Under the pieces are notes generated by a model. That model saw only the letters and a list, made by a program, of their open reading frames with translations, did no database searches and was not told the origin of the DNA. 64,000 nucleotides of DNA from Tubulanus polymorphus (lineage: Eukaryota; Nemertea; Palaeonemertea; Tubulaniformes; Tubulanidae): the NCBI RefSeq assembly GCF_964204645.1, contig NC_134029.1:4039001-4103000 (forward strand), given 5' to 3'. This document shows, piece after piece, positions 40,101 through 50,644 of this stretch. Within the stretch, counting starts at the first letter, position 1. Every line of letters begins with the position of its first letter. The translations under genes and the position numbers were made by a program.

Positions 40101-42984
40101 ATTCTATTACCGAGAAAAGAAAAAACAGTTTTAATCTATCTAGTGATAACTTGATAAAAGATCGTCGCAAAGAGCATAGAAAAAACTCACATATCCTAGG
40201 CAAAATATGCTACTTCGATTGAAACTGACTAAATCGATTATGAATCAAATTGACATTGTTATAATGAACAGCAGTCCTAATTCAGTAACCACTAAGAAAT
40301 GAAAATGAAATTAGAAATAAAGAACGGAATTACTTAGATGATGAGAGGATGACGCAAAAACTGAAGTTTTTGTCGACTTGATATTAAATCATCAAACTGA
40401 CTTCGACTGCTCGTCGTGTGATATTCGTGATAACATCGAAACTATAAAAGGTCATCGGCGATATCGACGCGATGGCGGCAAGACTCAACGATGACACCTC
40501 GGGGATACGGCCTGACAACATCGTGCAAGCGCTCGCCATCTCCATCACACAACATCCGTATCCCCCTGATAGGAATTACTCGGCTACAGAGCTGCGCGTT
40601 CCGTCACCAGGAACCGGTTGGAATCATGTTTGCTTAATCATGCGAGCACACATGGCATGTCTACGACACTCCGTCTCGGAGTTCCTTGTTTAAAACAACA
40701 CGCCTGCGATTTTATTCCCGGCTTAAAAAAAGCGACACCGACTACATCTCTCTAGCCGCTCGGGAATTCTATTTCCGGTGAAACCAGTTCGGGGCGAATT
40801 AGATAATCAATTCAATTAAAAAAAGTATGAAAAATGGCATCGATATCGTTTGGTGGTTTGTACCAAATTGGTCTGTTGGAGCAGGAGGCGGGAGAGAACA
40901 TCAAGTGGCCACACTGTCAGAGGAGCATGCTTTAAAATCGAGCGCATGACTTAAGATTAGATTCATTACCCTCAGCCCTATTGCTTATAAGCATGATACG
41001 TTTTTAAGATATTCAAAGAATTAGTTATGTACTCAACCGTAGTGTTGTCATTCAATTATGCCAAAATCTTTGCGGTTAGTGTATTTTTCACCTACTCAGC
41101 CGGTTTAGTACTGTCAAATATAGCCGTAACCCAATATACGATCTATTAAGCCAATATCAACTATAAGCTAACAATTCACCAGATAATCCTGGCTGATAAT
41201 CGCATCCAGTGATTACACGACCTACGACCTCTGTCAACTCGCAGACTCCACAATCACTGACACATTATCTCGTTTATAGCAGTCGTTAAATCGTAATTTG
41301 TCCACGGCATTAGTCTTCATTTCGACTAGGCGAACAATAGAACGTCACCTCGAGAAGTTTGATGACAAGATAAAGCTGAACATTGCTGCTAGAAAAACAA
41401 CTCTATCGTCGCCCATCTATTATACAATTAAGATTTCGGGATAAACGATTTTATCTGCGGTAAATTGGTATTTGCAGTCTGATCATTAATTAGCGCGAGA
41501 CGTAGCTTCGTCGTTTCTATTTTCATATTTTCCCGCACGCACACAGCTTACTACAGACGCTGTAACAGATCGGCTAACTTTTAAGAGAACAATCTCATCA
41601 TTTATTTCATTTTGAAGTGCTTTGTTTATACAATAGATTAGCGTCGCCTTCACATATTAGTTTTTGGGCGAAATTATTTATCAATCAAAGCGATAGGTGA
41701 ACGAACGTTTAAATGATGCATTGTCACGTTTGGCACGTATTCGGCGGGTTCCAACACCGCGTAAACCCGCCTGCACAAATGATAACCATGAATAATTTCG
41801 ACTCAACCATTAGAAATCGTATCCGCCATTCAATAAAAGCGTCTTATTCTTATACAAAGTCAGTGTTTGCTAAAGCTCAAAATCCTTCCTGTTAACCATC
41901 GACGGCGTCTCATCTCCGCTTTTTTCGCCATGTATCAAAACACAAAAGCTTGCCGGTGAAAAATAACTTAATTTGAATCCGTAATGATATTACAAGTTGG
42001 AGGCAGTTTATTTACTTAATTTACTAGATACACGCGGGTCTAGTGACTGGAAAGGCGATGCGATGGTAACTCGCCAAACAGCGTGGAAATCATCCAACAT
42101 CGGTCCATCTCACAGCGGATTTCCGCCCGATTTTGTCATGCAATTTAACAATTAGGGATGTCATAGTCAGAGCCAAGCAGAAGGAAAACGTCAGTGACAG
42201 GGAATATTTAACTAGGCAAGGGGATTATCAGTGAGTCAAACTGACTATCTCGCTGAAAGCAAAGGTTGTGCCGTTTCAATAAAAAGCGCCAAAAAGGGTT
42301 TTTAGGAAATGCGAAAAGCAATTAAGCGACAGCTCTATTTTCGTCCATTCTCGATTTGATATTAGAACATGTTTTTTCAATCACCTGACTTTTCTTCTAG
42401 GTGTTTTGACTCTTTTCGTTCTCTTGTCTAACGCTATGTTCGAATTTGATATTTTGCAGGTCTGGTTCCAGAATCGACGAGCAAAATGGAAGAAACGCAA
42501 GAAGACAACGAACGTATTTCGCACACCCGGCGCACTACTTCCTTCTCATGGACTGTCACCGTTCGCTATGAACGAGACGTTCTGCGGGTTCAATCCCGGC
42601 GATTCTCGCTGGACCGGAATGGGACCAATGTCGCAGATGCCCGGTGGAGGCCCGCTAGCTTTGCCTCCGACGTTACCTCGTCAGGGAATTGGACAATCTC
42701 TATCGTCGTCAATGGGCATGGCAGGAATAGGTTCGCCATCTGCAGTCAGCCTGCACAATAATACACTAGCTTCCTCTAATAACGGAACCATGTACTCGTC
42801 GCCATATTGCGTGACGACTACCACGTGTCCATCACCACTCTCCAATCAGACGTCTTCATCGTCGGTGACGTCGCAGATGACGTGCAACATGCAGGATTTA
42901 GGGGAAACTTGGCGGGGTACAAGCATTGCTTCTTTACGGCGCAAAGCACTGGAACATTCAGCTACTGTCACCGGGTTTCGATAG
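34103..42984 (+). CDS. otp: Homeobox protein orthopedia (Otp)
   Basis: PRD-class homeodomain transcription factor that specifies neuroendocrine and other neurons in animals. Coding exons: alternative first exons 1a (34103-34175, 24 codons plus 1 base) or 1b (35260-35371, 37 codons plus 1 base), exon 2 (35801-36081) and exon 3 (42460-42984). The protein is 292 or 305 aa. Both first exons end in phase 1 before GTAAG and splice to exon 2, giving ...[11 protein letters not shown] or ...[11 protein letters not shown]. In the 1a form the homeodomain is residues 73-132 ([17 protein letters not shown] start, Q50, [14 protein letters not shown] end), almost invariant in the Otp family. The Otp-specific [11 protein letters not shown] follows. 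The C-terminal OAR is at 271-284 ([14 protein letters not shown]). The intron between homeodomain residues 46 and 47 is the family position. The middle is Ser/Thr/Gly/Met-rich and low in complexity. It lies downstream of a Rax-like gene in the same orientation. Confidence 0.95.
35220..35259 (+). promoter_or_regulatory. Core promoter of otp first exon 1b
   Basis: TATAAAT at 35220-35226 is followed by a TCAGTAG initiator at 35251-35257, with the presumed +1 A at 35253, 33 bases from the start of the TATA box. The ATG at 35260 would then have a leader of about 7 bases, or translation could begin at the second ATG six bases on. The arrangement is close to a textbook TATA-Inr pair. Confidence 0.5.
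35260..35371 (+). CDS. otp: Alternative first coding exon 1b of otp
   Basis: The exon encodes 37 residues ([20 protein letters not shown], then [17 protein letters not shown]) and one base before a CGTAAGC donor. Its phase matches exon 2 exactly, as does that of exon 1a. Its own TATA-Inr pair sits immediately upstream, so it looks like an alternative promoter rather than an internal exon. No acceptor with a clear pyrimidine tract precedes it. Confidence 0.65.
36082..42459 (+). other. Intron 2 of otp (6.4 kb)
   Basis: This large intron splits the homeodomain. It holds AT microsatellites (around 36957-36975 and 37388-37400), a nested pair of inverted repeats (37946-38005), and no open frame with a recognisable domain. 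Large introns at this position commonly hold enhancers in developmental genes; that is inference here. Confidence 0.8.
37946..38005. repeat. Nested inverted repeats in the otp intron
   Basis: The outer arms TGACCATT (37946-37953) and AATGGTCA (37998-38005) enclose an inner pair TGTCCAT/ATGGACA around an 8-base loop. It is a modest stem that may be chance, or a small fold-back element. Confidence 0.35.
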
Positions 42985-43261
42985 GCTAATCTTGCTGGGT
43001 AATAATAATAATATAAGTTAAGGGGGTCTCAGCCTATTGCCAGTAGTAGAATCACAGAAATTTGAACAATAGCTGAATTAGAATGTAGCCATATATATAT
43101 ATATATACATATACTAATAGTTTACTCCAACAGTGTGAATCAAATGAAGTCTCATTTTCCACGCAATTCGTGGTAATTCGCAGAGAAATGTAGTAATAAG
43201 GTTGAGATAAATGTATCAAAATGTTCGTCGGTAAAGATGAATTTTCCTACCATTACCTGCA

Positions 43262-43267
43262 AATAAA
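43262..43267 (+). terminator. Candidate poly(A) signal of otp
   Basis: AATAAA lies 278 bases after the otp stop codon. A second hexamer at 44501-44506 would give a longer 3' UTR. Confidence 0.35.
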
Positions 43268-46200
43268 GCTCATCGTCCTATCATCAAAACCTAAATGAAA
43301 ATAACGAATATTATATGTTAGAATTAGGGCCGGGTCGGTTTGCCCAATGGTTAGATATCGGAGAGCATCATTCGTTGCACACTGCTGGAATAAACACGTT
43401 TATTTTTTAGCTCTCACTGAAACCGGTTTATTCAGCCAAACTATAACTTCATTTTTTTGTTAACAGGTATAACGCATTATTGGTGAGAAATGAGGCGAAT
43501 GGGTAAAAGTGGCGCCAACAGAACATTTCGAGGGGAGCCACGTTATTTCGCAGACTTAATAAACGTATTTAAGAAATTCGGGACTCGGAAAAGATACATC
43601 CGATCGGACTTGATACGGTGGTCATTTCAGGAAAATAAACATATTTCATTCAAAGTAATGAACTGAAAAACGAATCGAAATTGATGTCTGTGAATTGTGA
43701 CGCTCGTTGACGGCTTGGTAAAGAAAACTATATAATCATCTAGTCGAGATTCGGATTGAAGTGATGGATATCTTTCATTTTCTACTTTCGATCGATGCTT
43801 GAAAGAATTCACCGCGGGACAATTTTTTACCCATTTCGGTGACGTCATACCCGCGAGACCTAGCGAGCAAACTTCGAACAATTTTCGTTGTACATACAAA
43901 GGCAGAACTTTTATAAATATATATATATAAATATATAATATATGACATTATAACTATGAATTGGAAAAGACTAGTCATCACGTGTACAAAACATGATAAT
44001 AATAACAATAATAATCATAATATTTTCGTTATATTTTCTAAATGAATGTATGATACGATTTTTTCTAAACACGTGGGAAATTCTGCGCGTAAACATTCTA
44101 TGAGATAGAGGCTATGGTTAATTAACGGAAATACTATCTATCCAACCAAAGTCTTCACTATGTATGTTCGGTGATTATAGCATAAAGCATTATTTAGAAT
44201 ATTTTGAGAGTTTCTTAGCACAATTTGTAGCATAAAAACGCTACCTCATTACATCCCGGTATGTACATTCTAGTCTGTGCTATATGGCTCTACGAATTAG
44301 ACATTTCATTCACTGATATAACTTGATCTCCATTTGCATAATATTACTACATGTAGCATAATACTGTTTAAAATACTGATAAATCAATTCATTCTATGAT
44401 TATAATAGATTTTTTTGTTTGTACAGGTAATTCGATAATATGTTGTTTTAGTCGTCGAAATTAATTTTGTTTAGGTGTAAAGTGGCACTAAACGTGAGTA
44501 AATAAAACAGTTGGTAAATTGTATTTACAGTTTTGGCGTTTTTTTCTATTGTTTCTGAACAATATATATACCCACATGGAAGTATTGGGTTGACTAATAA
44601 GTTAACTAATCTCAGTGTTCATGCCATCTTATCGGGAATCAGAGTTTACGATTTGCCCCATGCATCCCAATCACCCATTTGAGTTGGGTCCTTGTAAACT
44701 GACAATTGGGGTTAAATCATTGGTTACTGACAACTGTAGTTCCACAATTGTTTGCAGAGCTGTGGAACTGGATAGGGACAAGTTTTCGAAATGCGAATAT
44801 CCCTGGCATCCCACTTCCTATAGCCAATAAGGATATCTTTAGGATGAAACAAGGTTCAGCAGATTACATGGAGCTGAGTTTACGACTGTTCACCAACGCT
44901 CTAAATTACATGAGGAAAAATATCAAATCTAAAAAACATAGCTGCAATGCCGTGCCATGCTATTCAAAATGATGGATTTTTATAGAAAATCAACGCTCTA
45001 CATGAAAGGAGGTAAGCTATCAAATCTAAAATTACTACTTTTACCAGTAATTAAAACTGGAGATAGTGGATTTAATTTGATAGAACTTCAATGTACTCAA
45101 GCATTAACTAGACGACGGAGGATACCGAAAGCAGCTGCTCGGATGGAATTTATTGTCAATTATAAAGTGTGTATAAAATATTCGTTCTCTGGCAGATTCG
45201 CGGTGTTGTTCCCAGCGGTTGAATTTCAGTACGTTACGAACCGCGCATTACAACGCGCCTAATACGCAATTAATACGCCATCATTTCGTTTTTATGTCGC
45301 AGAGCCGTCCGACGCACACGCCAAGAAGCCCATGAATTTCCAATGAAATTACTCAAACTTTGGCACGTTGCAAAAACGACAAAATCGAGAATCGTAAATC
45401 GACGAGAAAATGGCTTAATGGCTCGATTGCATGTCAACAAATCGTGCCGCGAATAAATTGTACCCAACTACTGTTTCGACTGCCATTTCATTTTACATAT
45501 TATAGAGACGCCGGCCTTCATGAATTTTCCTACTGCCATTAAACGCAGAATGATGAAATGGATGCCAACAGCGGCGGCGGGGTGGTTTACAATGAATGAT
45601 GTTACCGAAGTACACTGTATTCTTATTAACATTCCACTTCACTGTCGCGCTTTTTTAAAGAAACTCCGAAATTTACGAAAGCTCAATTCGTTAAAAATAT
45701 TATGAATAAGATATTTTGAATAACTGAATCATAAAAAAAGGAATGCAATGTCTTTATCTAGAGAGGATATTCATCTGGGATAATTTCATTTGGTAGCCTT
45801 GCGACTTCTACAAGTAATACAATATATACTTATGTTTATATCCCTTACTTTTTCATGAACTCTAAACACTGTGATTTTTTTTCAACACCAAACCAGTTAC
45901 ATTTTTTCCGCAGACAGTTTAAGCATGGACTCTTCGTTTTCGAGTCCATGGTTTATGTAAGAGTGGGTATCTTCTTGCAAACCCATTTTGTCAATGTTAG
46001 TGATATCGTTCATTTCATAGTGGTAACTCTAAGAGGCATCAAATGTATTCTGTAACATGTATCATTATATTGACTGTTTGACATTTTATTGATACTTTGT
46101 TAATTGCCTGTGAAATTTGATATCTCATTTTATAATAATAATAACTGATGTATCATTAGTCATTTCGATTCGGCATTGCGACTGCTTCTTTTATTCTGGT

Positions 46201-47159
46201 TGCTGAAAATATTGCACGAATTTAATGCCGGTCAGATATTGTATGACAGACCCCCTGGCCCGCCGTCAACCGACGGTGGGTAACTTTGTATTTCCGTTTC
46301 GTTCAGCGAATCTTCTGTTCTGGCTGTTACTGCTTTGCCGGCGAATGAAGACTGATACCATTTAATATCCTGTTGTATAGAATAGAACTGAAGTCGCGAT
46401 ATTAAAGCAGCTTAAACCCCATTCACTCTCTATTAAGCCGTGATTGGATGACGACGTTTGTTTTTCAAACTAATTTCCTCCGCAACTTCCACATACTCCA
46501 TACGACGACTGGAGACTCCGGGTCGCACGTAATCATAGCGAATACAAACTCTTAAAATCTACTAATTAAAATGCGTGACTACACGCGAACGTGGTATCGT
46601 ATCGAACGCGAACCCGGTCGATGATCATAAGAAACCTAAATCAGATCCAAAACCATTCCATACAAAAATGTCGAAAATCTAGCAAAAGTTGGAAACCAAA
46701 ATTGATCGAACCACGAAGAAACGCTGAAGGTCTAAAAATAAGGTGGTTCTATCAGCGCAACCATGAACGACAAAGATAAATAAAAATTTGATATTGTCGA
46801 AGTCAACATCGACAGCCGAGAAAACCATTGCACGAAAATCTTAGACGGCCATGGATGATATGAAGTATAGTGTAGTTGTGTCCTCATTCATTCATTCGTG
46901 TTCCGATGATGAATATAATTTCACGGCAATTATCTATCATCCGGTGCTAGTAATGAAAAGAAATCAATGTTGATATGGATATGATTGGCCAACAGTCGAT
47001 TTTACGGTAATGCTTTGCCGCCGCCGCCGTTGTATTGATGCTATCTCCTCTCATGTCGTAATCACAATATCAGTTCTCTGAGAATACCGACCAGTATCGT
47101 ATCAAAACTAGAGTTTATTTTTCATTTCAATCGTAAATCTTCTCTGATACATAGATTTT

Positions 47160-47350
47160 CTTATCTTAGAATAGGGATTGTCCCTGTTATTTATTTGATA
47201 TGCAGATTTGATATGTTTTGATTTGGTGTCCCTTACGAAGCCATACCACACCTGTCTGTGCGAAAGAGGCAGTTTGATTTTAAGTACAGGTTCCTATGTG
47301 ATCATTGGTCGAATTTACAGAATTTTATGTTTAAATCGAAGAACATATTT
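47160..47350 (-). repeat. Dispersed repeat family, copy 5 (reverse)
   Basis: Read on the minus strand it gives the family landmarks in order: a GGTGTGGTATGG block, then GGGACACCAAATC, ending in ACAGGGACAATCCCTATT, which matches copy 2 closely. It shows that the family occurs on both sides of otp. Confidence 0.6.
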
Positions 47351-49386
47351 GGAAATTTGGATTCCGGTTCAGGTAAACAATCTAGTGCGCCCATTATAAG
47401 TTAAAGCCCAGGATGGCACCATGGCGTCGGGAATGCTCTAATACTTGTTGTGTCTGAAAGTATCTGGGCTATCAATGATTCGACCTCGTAGACTGATACG
47501 CAATATCAACGCTGTAATATTTACGTATATGTAATATAGTTGAGGATAATGTGACATTTGTATGGTAAGAAAATGTACGCGGCTGCCGTTTTCTCAAGAG
47601 AACCCTCGAGCAGTAGAATGAACGATATTCTTTCATGAGATAAGCCGATTGTCAAAATACTTCTTTATAGAATAATGGACAGCTATTGTGGTCATGTCGG
47701 TCCACTTCGCAACAAAAGACTCGAAAATATGGCATATTTTATTCAGTAGTTTTTGATCCCCGCTAAGCAGGTTATTACCATGCAAAACTAACTGCTTCGA
47801 AAATATTCATAACCTGTCAGTTTTGATGAATGTTGTCACCGCGTATGACGCTGGTCACCAACTCGACAAAATCTCGTGCGCAGCAGGATATTCCGAAAGA
47901 TTCCTTCGTTTAGCGATAATTATGTTTTCTTTACGATTATTTACCGCAAATTCATCATAATAGCAACAAAATCATTAATGATAAATTAAGATATGTTCGA
48001 ATTTTTTGAAAATTAGTTAAATCGATACGCTGTTGAAATGAAGTGAAATTATGTATCTTAATTTCAGTGAAGGGAATACTTCACTTTTTTCAACCACTCC
48101 GACGTGAGCAACTAACGCACTCGGCGACTTAATATCAAGAACAGTAGAAGATAAATGGCCATTATCCGGTTGAAGTATTCGGCCTAAAGCAATGTCAAGT
48201 CACTCGTGATCTAGCACTTCCTGAACGGCGCGGTCCATACCAGCGGCGGACGCCGACTGTGCTCTGCTCGGATACACACCGCCCGGTACTCGCGGTAAAA
48301 ACGTTTATGGCGTCAAGCTCGAGCGCCCGCACAGGAAATAAGATTGTCGCAGACGATCGACTCCGAACGAGGCTCGGTAGAAGATTCGTGACTTTTCTTG
48401 TCATGAAGTCAAGACGCTACACTGATTTTAACAAAGAAAGGAGATTTATTTGACGGAAGAACACGTCAAATCGTAAAAAGTTTTAGTTGCAATTTTCAAG
48501 GGCGTTATGCCGTATAGTACCCGGTCGCACGCTATCAGCCTTTTAAATGCCTGATTGGCCGCATGTATTCGCGGTGGTTCGTAAAGCTAGTCTCCTAGCT
48601 AGATCCGATGCGTTGGTCGCGCACTTTTAAAGTGTAAATTGAATATTCCTGTTTACGAAGCCTATCTACCTCACATATAATTACCCCCCACTCGGAGCTG
48701 TTTACGACTATTGCATAGTTTCTTAGAATTTTAAACACACGCACTGCAAATGTACAATTAACAAATGATGTGTTTGTGTCCTACTTCCAAAACCAGCGCG
48801 TACTTATTATATTGCCCTGGAAGTGCGACACACGAAGGATGCGGAGCCATGGATCTGCACATGTATTTTCGCAGTTATGGTGAAAAACACCAAAAACTTA
48901 GCAATCTTCTACTTAACAATAGTACTTAATACAGAATTTATTTTATAATCTGAGAGCGCTTCAATAAAAACCCTGTAATCTAAAGCGCTATTAATCAGCA
49001 AATGAGACATCATTCAATGCCTCTACCACAGGCCTCAATGATAGGAAGATTCGTTGGAGCCGTATTAACCAGGTGTGGAATCAAATACGAGACGATCAGT
49101 ACTTGAAAGGTTATCTTGTTTACTTGACGCACGAGCTTTCGCTCCTAGTAGTATAGCAGCTGCACCAGGTGAACGCGAGTATGAAATGATATACGTGATA
49201 ATCAACGGGGATGTCATATGGTCGTTTCTGTGGTACGCACACGCCGAGTACATTTCATCTGGCCGTAGGACAAACAGTAGTACATTCTAAATCTCGATTT
49301 GAATTCGCCCGTAAAAAGAGAAAAATCAAATAAATCGAAGAGAGATACATTCATTGTGTTTACATATATATTAATATGGATTAGAT

Positions 49387-49392
49387 TTTATT
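49387..49392 (-). terminator. Possible poly(A) signal of the sorting nexin gene
   Basis: AATAAA on the minus strand (TTTATT on plus), about 1.25 kb after the sorting nexin stop. I saw no closer canonical hexamer, but non-canonical signals are possible. Confidence 0.2.
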
Positions 49393-49553
49393 GTACACAA
49401 TATGATGATTATTATAACCAATTTTTACAGTAATTATACAATACGATGTATTTATAATTGAGAATTTATCATAAGAGCACATCATTGTCATCGAAAAAAA
49501 TATAACTGACAAAGTTTTTAAAAATGTAATAATAGCTACCACATATTTTCAAA

Positions 49554-49635
49554 TACAGTCGAACCTCGTTACAACCGGGATATTCGGATATGATCTGAAA
49601 ATTAACTCGCATTTAAACGACGTTCATCGACTGTA
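49554..49635. mobile_element. Miniature pogo/Tigger-like element, 82 bp
   Basis: The element begins TACAGTCGAACCTCGTTACA and ends CATCGACTGTA, which is the inverted TACAGTCGATG. It is bounded by TA, the target duplicated by Tc1/mariner/pogo elements. It is an internally deleted non-autonomous copy. Confidence 0.6.
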
Positions 49636-49992
49636 CTTAAAAGTGGTACACAATTTTTTTTATAGAAAAAAATATATAACCGACAAATTTACTCTAATCT
49701 AAGCAAATTGAATAATCAAATCACGATAGAAATACCAACCTAATATCGAACACGGAACACTGTGTATTTCATGAGTAAAGAAAAAAATTTGCACGATATA
49801 CACAAACAATCATCAAACCATACATCGTTCATATCATCAAAATCTTCGAAATGATTTGTCAGATTTTTTTCTACTGGTCGCAGTGCGTAACTAGGCCATT
49901 TCAAACATCGTCATTAACGTATCGTAATGCGGCGTCAAAACATAAAATAAGACCAACAGCTAAGCTGATTTTTACGTATTTTATAAACCTTA

Positions 49993-50139
49993 TACAGTCA
50001 AACCCGCTTAAGTTACCATATTTGGGACGATCATCGTGTTGATGTTAATTACACTCAGTAAATCAAATTGTAAATACGCAAATTGGGACTGAAAGATAGT
50101 GATGCATCATCCGATGACGACTTTTTAAGTTCGACTGTA
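49993..50139. mobile_element. Miniature pogo/Tigger-like element, 147 bp
   Basis: It begins TACAGTCAAACCCGCTTAAG and ends CTTTTTAAGTTCGACTGTA, an imperfect inverted copy, with TA at each boundary. The CAGTCAAACCCGCTTA end is characteristic of pogo/Tigger MITEs. No transposase remains. Confidence 0.65.
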
Positions 50140-50644
50140 GTTGTGTCAACTTTTATATCTATAATGGCTATAAATGATAATTCATCAAAATGGTTTTTTG
50201 TTGTACAAAGCACGGCCTGATTCACAAATGAACGATTCATTCAACGATTCTACAACTGATTGTCCATTATACGTTAAATCAGTGGAAATTTTCACTTTCG
50301 CCGCTAAACATAGTAAATTTTCAAGCAATCGATAAATCACTCTCTCATACGTACACATCGTTATTTAGTACGTAATATACAAAGCCGTGCAAAAAGTGTT
50401 CCAATAGGGGTTCCAATAATTACATTGTATCAATAGAAAACCATTCACTGAAATAACTGATGACGCCCTCTTCACTGATTATCACTGCAGTTGATGTTAT
50501 TTCAGTATGACAAAAAAAAGAAATAATGACGAAATTTCAACACACCAATCTGCGATACATACACGGTCCTTATCACAATCAAGTAGCAGAATATTTTTTA
50601 AACAGTTTTGTTGTTCATTCCGATCCTGTCGAACGCCGACCTCG

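Larger units (their letters stand above)
42985..50644. other. otp 3' UTR and intergenic region up to the sorting nexin gene
   Basis: The first 0.3-1.5 kb is probably otp 3' UTR, with AATAAA at 43262-43267 and again at 44501-44506. Beyond it I see AT microsatellites (43092-43110 and 43915-43945), a perfect 9-bp hairpin CATGGACTC/GAGTCCATG (45924-45950), a reversed dispersed-repeat copy (47160-47350) and two pogo-like miniature elements (49554-49635 and 49993-50139). The last 1.3 kb may be sorting nexin 3' UTR. No gene is recognised. Confidence 0.55.

Noticed and set aside
44615-45262. Overlapping open frames of 71-101 codons; one contains NIPGIPLPIANKD, faintly like the GIPLP motif of BPI/LBP proteins
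   Set aside because: The match is a few residues only, the frame needs a non-ATG start directly after a stop, and no splice-consistent flanking exon was found.
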